The translations under genes and the position numbers were made by a program. Shown piece by piece: positions 15,733 to 20,720 of a stretch of DNA of 20,720 bases (the stretch's first letter is position 1; every line of letters begins with the position of its first letter). Where the stretch lies: assembly GCA_024680445.1 (NCBI GenBank), contig JAILCJ010000130.1:1-20720 (forward strand). Direction: 5' to 3'. This DNA comes from Campylobacter sp. (GTDB lineage Bacteria > Campylobacterota > Campylobacteria > Campylobacterales > Campylobacteraceae). The notes beneath the pieces are model-generated. The model saw nothing but the letters and a program-made list of their open reading frames with translations. It did no database searches and had not been told where the DNA came from.

Positions 15733-17970
15733 ATGAAAAAAAGCATTTTTTTACTCTCTTTGGCAGCTTGCTTAGCAAATGCAGAGCAGATAAAATCCAT
15801 AAATTTCAACGGACTTATCCACCTTTCGCCCGATGTAGCAAGGGAGATAAGCGGTCTTGGTGTCGGCATGGAGCTGACTGGGGAAAATAGTAACACAGCT
15901 ATTACGAATCTATACAAGCAAGGCTATTTTGACGATATCGATATACAAAGCGACGGCGCTGGTAATGTCACCATAAATTTGCTTGAAAAGCCAAGCATAG
16001 CAAGGCTTGATCTAAAAGGCATAGTTACAAACGACAAAACGGCTATCGAATCGCTTATTACCATAAAACCGGGCAATATGTACGATGAACTAACCATAAA
16101 TAAAACAAAAGAAAGAATTCGCCAATACTACGAATCAAAAGGCTATTTTGACACTGTTGTGGATGTAGAAAAACAACCAGTTGCCGATAGTCCAAGCTCA
16201 CTTTTTGTTACTTTAAATATCAATCGTGGCGAAAACATGATAATAGAAAAAGTAAATTTGATAGGTGCTAACAAATTTGATTATGGCGATGTAGAACCGG
16301 GCATAGCCAACAAAAGCCGTGAGTGGGCTGGCTGGATGTGGGGTCGCAATGACGGTAAAGTCAAACTTTTTGAACTAGAAAACGATGCACAAAGAATTCA
16401 AGATAAATACTTCCAAAAAGGTTATCTTGACGCAACGGTTTCAACTCCATTTTTAAATGCTTCTTTTGATAATTACAAAGCCGAGCTTACATATTATATA
16501 AACGAAGGCGAACCATATAAGGTAAGTAGCGTAGATATAAATATGCCTGATTATTTAGAACTTGATAAAGATAAAATTTTAAATGATTTTAGACTAGAAG
16601 CCGGCGATACAATGAATTCTCAAAGACTTAGAGATGATATGAAAAAGCTTGAAAATTTGGTAGCTGATAAGGGTTATGCCTTTGTTTCGATTGTTCCGCA
16701 AACCGATAAAAACGAAGAAGATCACACGGTCGCTATCACTTATCAGGTTGAACCAGGCGAACAAGTTCATATAAGAAATGTTAGGGTTTCAGGCAACGAA
16801 CGCACCATAGATAGGGTTGTACGCCGTGAAATGTATATCACAGAGGGCGATTTATATAGCAGAACCGATCTAACAGATTCAAAAGACGCACTCAAAAGAA
16901 CAAGTTATTTTGACGAAGTCGAGATAAAAGAAGAAAGAGTAGATAAAAACAATGTTGACTTACTTATAGAAGTCAAAGAAGCTGCCACTGGTTCGATAAG
17001 CGGTGGTATAGGTTACGGCAGTTCAGATGGTTTGCTTTTAAGTGCAAGTCTTAGCGATACAAATATTTTTGGTTCTGGCTTAAAAGGTACGATAGCAGTA
17101 GATAGAAGCGATGATGAACTTTCTGGACACATAAGCCTTACAAATCCAAGAGTTTTTGATAGCGAATACAGCCTTGGCGGTTCGATATACGCAAATGATT
17201 ACGAGTGGGATAACTACAAAGAAAGATCTTATGGTTTTAACACGACTTTGGGTAGAAAACTCACAAGAAATTTAACCGCTTCTGTTACCTATGTGCTTGA
17301 ACAAAGCAAGATTAGAGGCTTAAATCAAGTGCTAAAAGAGATAGGCTATAAAGAAGGCAAAAACATAAAAAGCTCTATCATACCAGCACTTAGCTACAAT
17401 AGCACAGATGATTATTATTTACCGCGTCGTGGTATAGCAGCCAGCACTTCGCTTGAAGTTGCAGGACTTGGCGGTGATGAAAAATTTGTTAAAAATAGAA
17501 CGAATTTTAATTATTACTTTGGTTTAAGAGATTATGTCGACTATGACTTGATTTTTAGATACAAAGCAAGCTTTGGTAAACTTTGGCCAAACGGCTATGT
17601 ACCTATCAACGAAAAACTTTACCTTGGCGGTATAAGCTCTATTCGCGGCTATGAAAGTAGAACCGTTTCTCCAAAAGTACTTGGTAGCAATGGCACTTGG
17701 TATGAAACCGGTGGCGAAATCGCATTTAACAACTCTATCGAACTTAGTGTACCTATCATAGAACGTGTAAAAATGCGTGGTATGATCTTTTATGATTATG
17801 GCATGATAGGCGAAAAAAGCCTTAGCGAGATCAAAAGATCAAGTTACGGTGCTGGTATAGAGTGGGTTACACCTTTGGGACCACTTCAACTTATCTTTGC
17901 CAAAGCACTCAACAAAGCTCACAACGACGACACTAACAGCTTCGAATTTTCTATCGGCAGAAGATTCTAA
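15733..17970 (+). CDS. bamA: Outer membrane protein assembly factor BamA
   Basis: A 745-residue Omp85 protein, the central pore of the BAM complex. It has a signal peptide (KKSIFLLSLAACLANA), then a run of POTRA domains to about residue 415 (EQIKSINFNGL, RLDLKGIV, YYESKGYFD, IEKVNLIGANKFDYGD, QVHIRNVRVSGNERT mark their strands), then a 16-strand barrel. The loop-6 motif IRGYE at 637-641 corresponds to the conserved (V/I)RG(F/Y), and the protein ends in RRF with a C-terminal Phe, the barrel-insertion signal. Length is close to E. coli BamA after allowing for shorter loops. TAGG lies 8 nt before the ATG. Its partner BamD is encoded at 2195. Confidence 0.97.
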   Translation: MKKSIFLLSLAACLANAEQIKSINFNGLIHLSPDVAREISGLGVGMELTGENSNTAITNLYKQGYFDDIDIQSDGAGNVTINLLEKPSIARLDLKGIVTNDKTAIESLITIKPGNMYDELTINKTKERIRQYYESKGYFDTVVDVEKQPVADSPSSLFVTLNINRGENMIIEKVNLIGANKFDYGDVEPGIANKSREWAGWMWGRNDGKVKLFELENDAQRIQDKYFQKGYLDATVSTPFLNASFDNYKAELTYYINEGEPYKVSSVDINMPDYLELDKDKILNDFRLEAGDTMNSQRLRDDMKKLENLVADKGYAFVSIVPQTDKNEEDHTVAITYQVEPGEQVHIRNVRVSGNERTIDRVVRREMYITEGDLYSRTDLTDSKDALKRTSYFDEVEIKEERVDKNNVDLLIEVKEAATGSISGGIGYGSSDGLLLSASLSDTNIFGSGLKGTIAVDRSDDELSGHISLTNPRVFDSEYSLGGSIYANDYEWDNYKERSYGFNTTLGRKLTRNLTASVTYVLEQSKIRGLNQVLKEIGYKEGKNIKSSIIPALSYNSTDDYYLPRRGIAASTSLEVAGLGGDEKFVKNRTNFNYYFGLRDYVDYDLIFRYKASFGKLWPNGYVPINEKLYLGGISSIRGYESRTVSPKVLGSNGTWYETGGEIAFNNSIELSVPIIERVKMRGMIFYDYGMIGEKSLSEIKRSSYGAGIEWVTPLGPLQLIFAKALNKAHNDDTNSFEFSIGRRF

Positions 17971-17977
17971 GCATCAT

Positions 17978-18000
17978 GGCAGGGCAGATCTTGCCCTGTC
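17978..18000 (+). terminator. Hairpin after bamA
   Basis: CAGGGCA at 17980-17986 pairs with TGCCCTG at 17992-17998 around the loop GATCT; an outer G-T and G-C pair extend it to 9 bp. It is much richer in G and C than its surroundings and starts 7 nt after the bamA stop. Only two T residues follow before TAAAGC, so termination may be partial and some transcripts could read into polA. Confidence 0.6.
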
Positions 18001-18016
18001 TTAAAGCTAATTTTGC

Positions 18017-18040
18017 TACAATATCCTTTTTTTAAAGGAT
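18017..18040 (+). promoter_or_regulatory. polA promoter and hairpin around its ribosome binding site
   Basis: TGCTACAAT gives an extended -10 (TACAAT at 18017-18022), predicting a start near 18029. The inverted repeat ATCCTTT (18023-18029) / AAAGGAT (18034-18040) encloses the polA ribosome binding site AAGGA at 18035-18039, which lies 7 nt before the ATG. A transcript starting near 18029 would lack most of the left arm, while read-through from bamA would contain the whole hairpin and could mask the site. Confidence 0.4.
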
Positions 18041-18046
18041 CATTTT

Positions 18047-20686
18047 ATGAAAACTCTCACCATCATCGATACTTTTGGCTTTTTCTTTCGACTTTACTAC
18101 GCCATGGCAGGACTTAAAAACAAAGAGGGCGAACCAAGTGGCATGATAAGCGGTTTTGCAAATTTTATACAAAGCCTAAAAAACGAATACAAAAGCGATT
18201 TTATAATCTTTGCCCTAGATTCCAAAGGCCCAACCCTTCGCCATGAAATCGCCGGGGATTATAAAGCAAATCGCAACGAACCACCAGCCGAACTTAAAAC
18301 GCAAATTCCAGTTTGCATAGAAATGATAGAAAAAATGGGACTTTGTGCCATAAGCAAAAGTGGCTACGAAGCAGACGATATCATCGCTAGTATCGTCAAA
18401 AAATGCAAAAACGAAGGAATTTTTGTCCGCATAGTTACGCACGATAAGGATCTTTATCAACTTATAGATGACGGTAAGGTTAGCATTTACAGCCCCCAAA
18501 GTAAAATCGAACACAATAGCCAAACTTGCCTCGAAAAATACGGAGTTTTGCCTAAAAATATCCGTGACTATCTAGCCTTAGTCGGAGATAGTGCCGATAA
18601 TATCCCGGGCGTAAAGGGCATAGGCGCAAAGGGTGCAAAAAAACTTCTTGACGAATTTGGTAGCTTAGAAAAAATTTACGAAAACATAGGTTTTGTCGCA
18701 AACGAAAGGGTGAAAAATATGCTAATTGACGGCAAACAAAACGCCTTTTTAAGCCAAAAACTAGCCACTCTTTTTGATGATGTCGATGTTGGCGATATCA
18801 TGCAAAAGTCCAAATTCCCAGAATCAAATCCACTTTTAAATGTGATAGAAATTTTAAGACATTACAATCTTGATAGAATTTTAAAAAATTTAAGCCAAGA
18901 TAGCGACACTAACGATACCAAACTGGGTTTTGACGCCGTGCTTTTAAACGACGAAAAAGAACTTGAAAATTTACTAGCAAACATCACGCCAGACACGATT
19001 CTTAGCTTCGATACCGAAACCACAGGCATAGATGCCAAAACGGCAAAAATCGTTGGCTTTTCTTTTTGTTTTAACGACGAAAGGGCATATTATGTGCCGA
19101 TAGCTCACAATTACCTTGGCGTTGGCAAACAAATAAGCCAAAAACTTGCAAAATGGGCGATATCTCAAATTTACAAAGCTTGTGTCATCGGTCAAAATTT
19201 AAAATACGACTTCGAAATAGTTTATAGAAATTTTGAACTTTTACCACCGCAAAATTTTAAAGACACGATGATACTTGCATGGCTTAGCGAACCTAGCCTT
19301 GCAGTCGGCATGGACGCAGTGGCAAAAAGACTATATGATTATGACACTATCAAATTTGAAGACATAGTAAAAAAGGGCGAAAGCTTTGCAAATGTCGTGC
19401 TAGAAAAGGCTAGCAAATATGCCGCCGAAGACGCTTGGATAACCCTGAAATTTTATAAAACTTTTCAAAACACCTTAGAGCCAAAACTCTTAGAAATAGC
19501 CGAAAAACTCGAATTTGGCTTTATAAAAACACTTTTTTATATGCAAAACAACGGCATAAAACTTGATACGAAAAAAATGGGCGAACTTTTGCAGGATTTA
19601 AATGAAAAAATCAAAATTTTAAGCGATGAAATTTACTCGCTTTGTGATGAGAAATTCAATATAAATTCCGTAAAACAACTTGGCACAGTGCTTTTTGAAC
19701 ACCTAAAACTCCCTGTACGCAAAAAAACCAAAACCGGTTACAGCACGGATGAAAATGTGCTTAACGACTTGCTAGACACGCACCCAGTTATCGCTAAAAT
19801 TTTAGAGTACAGAGAGCTTTACAAACTTACAAGCACATACTGCGAACCGCTTTTAAATCTCGCCCTAAAAGACGATGAAAACAGAATTTACACAAACTTT
19901 TTGCAAACTGGCACAAGCACCGGCAGACTATCATCAAAAAATCCAAATTTACAAAACATACCGGCTCGTGGCAAGCTAGCAAAAAGCGTTCGCTCCGCAT
20001 TTATCGCACAAGAGGGTTATTCGCTCATCTCGCTTGATTATTCGCAAATCGAACTTAGACTTTTGGCACATTTTAGTTGTGACCCAGCCTTGCTTGACGC
20101 CTTTAACAAAGACGAGGACATACACGCAAGGACGGCTATTAGCATATTTGGCAATGCCGAAGGACAAAACCGCTCCGTAGCAAAAAGCATAAATTTTGGG
20201 CTAATTTATGGCATGGGCGCAAACAAACTTAGCCAAACACTAGGCATTTCACGAAACGACGCAAAAGAATACATACAACGATATTTCCAAGCATTTTCAA
20301 GCATAAAAGACTTTTTAGAAGGCATTAAAATTTCAGCCAAAAACGAAGGTTTTGTTCAAACACTTTTGGGACGAAAAAGATTTTTTGATTTTAGCAAGGC
20401 AACGCCTATGCAAATCGCCATGCAAGAAAGAGAGGCGGTAAATACCAAATTTCAAGGCTCCGCAGCCGATATCATAAAACTTGCAATGCTTGAAATTTCA
20501 AAACTTTGCGACCAAAGAGCAAAAATGCTACTGCAAATTCACGACGAACTTATTTTTGAAGTACAAGACGAATACGCCACAGAATTTGGACAAAAAGCAC
20601 AAGATATCATGCAAAACATTTATAAACTAAATGTCAAACTAAAAACCAGCCTTAACATAGCCAAAAACTGGGGAGATTTAAAATAA
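18047..20686 (+). CDS. polA: DNA polymerase I
   Basis: An 879-residue, three-domain enzyme for Okazaki-fragment processing and repair. Residues 1 to about 290 are the 5'-3' flap nuclease (IDTFGFFFRLYYAM, SGYEADDIIAS, HDKDLYQL, LVGDSADNIPGVKGIG). Residues about 300-470 are the 3'-5' exonuclease with all acidic residues kept: D322 and E324 in FDTETTG, D388 in NLKYD, D462 in YAAEDAW, so proofreading should be active. The polymerase domain has motif A D664 (SLDYSQIELRLLAHF), motif B (RSVAKSINFGLIYGM) and motif C D833-E834 (IHDELIFEV). AAGGA lies 7 nt before the ATG. It follows bamA on the same strand but has its own candidate promoter. The last 34 bases of the window hold nothing recognisable. 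Confidence 0.98.
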   Translation: MKTLTIIDTFGFFFRLYYAMAGLKNKEGEPSGMISGFANFIQSLKNEYKSDFIIFALDSKGPTLRHEIAGDYKANRNEPPAELKTQIPVCIEMIEKMGLCAISKSGYEADDIIASIVKKCKNEGIFVRIVTHDKDLYQLIDDGKVSIYSPQSKIEHNSQTCLEKYGVLPKNIRDYLALVGDSADNIPGVKGIGAKGAKKLLDEFGSLEKIYENIGFVANERVKNMLIDGKQNAFLSQKLATLFDDVDVGDIMQKSKFPESNPLLNVIEILRHYNLDRILKNLSQDSDTNDTKLGFDAVLLNDEKELENLLANITPDTILSFDTETTGIDAKTAKIVGFSFCFNDERAYYVPIAHNYLGVGKQISQKLAKWAISQIYKACVIGQNLKYDFEIVYRNFELLPPQNFKDTMILAWLSEPSLAVGMDAVAKRLYDYDTIKFEDIVKKGESFANVVLEKASKYAAEDAWITLKFYKTFQNTLEPKLLEIAEKLEFGFIKTLFYMQNNGIKLDTKKMGELLQDLNEKIKILSDEIYSLCDEKFNINSVKQLGTVLFEHLKLPVRKKTKTGYSTDENVLNDLLDTHPVIAKILEYRELYKLTSTYCEPLLNLALKDDENRIYTNFLQTGTSTGRLSSKNPNLQNIPARGKLAKSVRSAFIAQEGYSLISLDYSQIELRLLAHFSCDPALLDAFNKDEDIHARTAISIFGNAEGQNRSVAKSINFGLIYGMGANKLSQTLGISRNDAKEYIQRYFQAFSSIKDFLEGIKISAKNEGFVQTLLGRKRFFDFSKATPMQIAMQEREAVNTKFQGSAADIIKLAMLEISKLCDQRAKMLLQIHDELIFEVQDEYATEFGQKAQDIMQNIYKLNVKLKTSLNIAKNWGDLK

Positions 20687-20720
20687 AAACTTTTCAAATT
20701 TGATGGGCGAAAATATCAAA

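Noticed and set aside
18047..20686. Possible loss of proofreading in DNA polymerase I
   Set aside because: All acidic exonuclease residues (D322, E324, D388, D462) are present.

Overview
The window is AT-rich chromosomal DNA from an epsilonproteobacterium, most likely Campylobacter. The evidence is the codon use (AAA, TTT, AAT, and the recurring oligomer AAATTTGA), the AAGGA ribosome binding sites, the TG-TATAAT-type promoters, and the gene sets fliW / bamD-lon and lpxC-tsaB-thrB-ylxR-infB-rbfA-rimP, which I recall as typical of that genus. The species cannot be fixed from the sequence alone. Almost everything here is housekeeping. I found no CRISPR array, insertion sequence, prophage, tRNA or rRNA.

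Layout. (1) 1-2069, minus strand: fliW, the flagellar assembly factor, followed by a large secreted protein gene cut by the left edge of the window. That protein has a signal peptide and a PA14-like segment and is the least understood gene here. (2) 2195-5265, plus strand, divergent from fliW: bamD (outer-membrane assembly lipoprotein) and lon (ATP-dependent protease), probably one operon. (3) 5266-5610: a gene-free convergent region with strong hairpins that probably terminate lon and fhs transcription. (4) 15652 down to 5611, minus strand: ten tightly packed genes in transcription order tyrA, M23 peptidase, lpxC, tsaB, thrB, ylxR, infB, rbfA, rimP, fhs. Many neighbours overlap by 4 nt or are a few nt apart. 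(5) 15733-17970, plus strand: bamA, divergent from tyrA. (6) 18047-20686, plus strand: polA, separated from bamA by a hairpin and with its own promoter.

How the genes fit together. bamD and bamA encode the two core parts of the outer-membrane protein insertion machine, and lpxC commits UDP-GlcNAc to lipid A, so envelope assembly is represented three times; the M23 peptidase adds cell-wall remodelling. ylxR-infB-rbfA-rimP is the conserved translation initiation and 30S maturation group. tsaB contributes to tRNA t6A modification. fhs makes 10-formyl-THF, the formyl donor for initiator Met-tRNA, and sits 1 nt behind rimP.

The most notable points are the partial PA14-like exported protein next to fliW, a run of five consecutive genes without ATG starts (including ylxR, which has no ATG, GTG or TTG start upstream of its conserved motif), overlapping divergent -10 elements between tyrA and bamA, and hairpins that could mask ribosome binding sites. 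I see no clearly new multi-gene system; the unusual signals are mostly regulatory.
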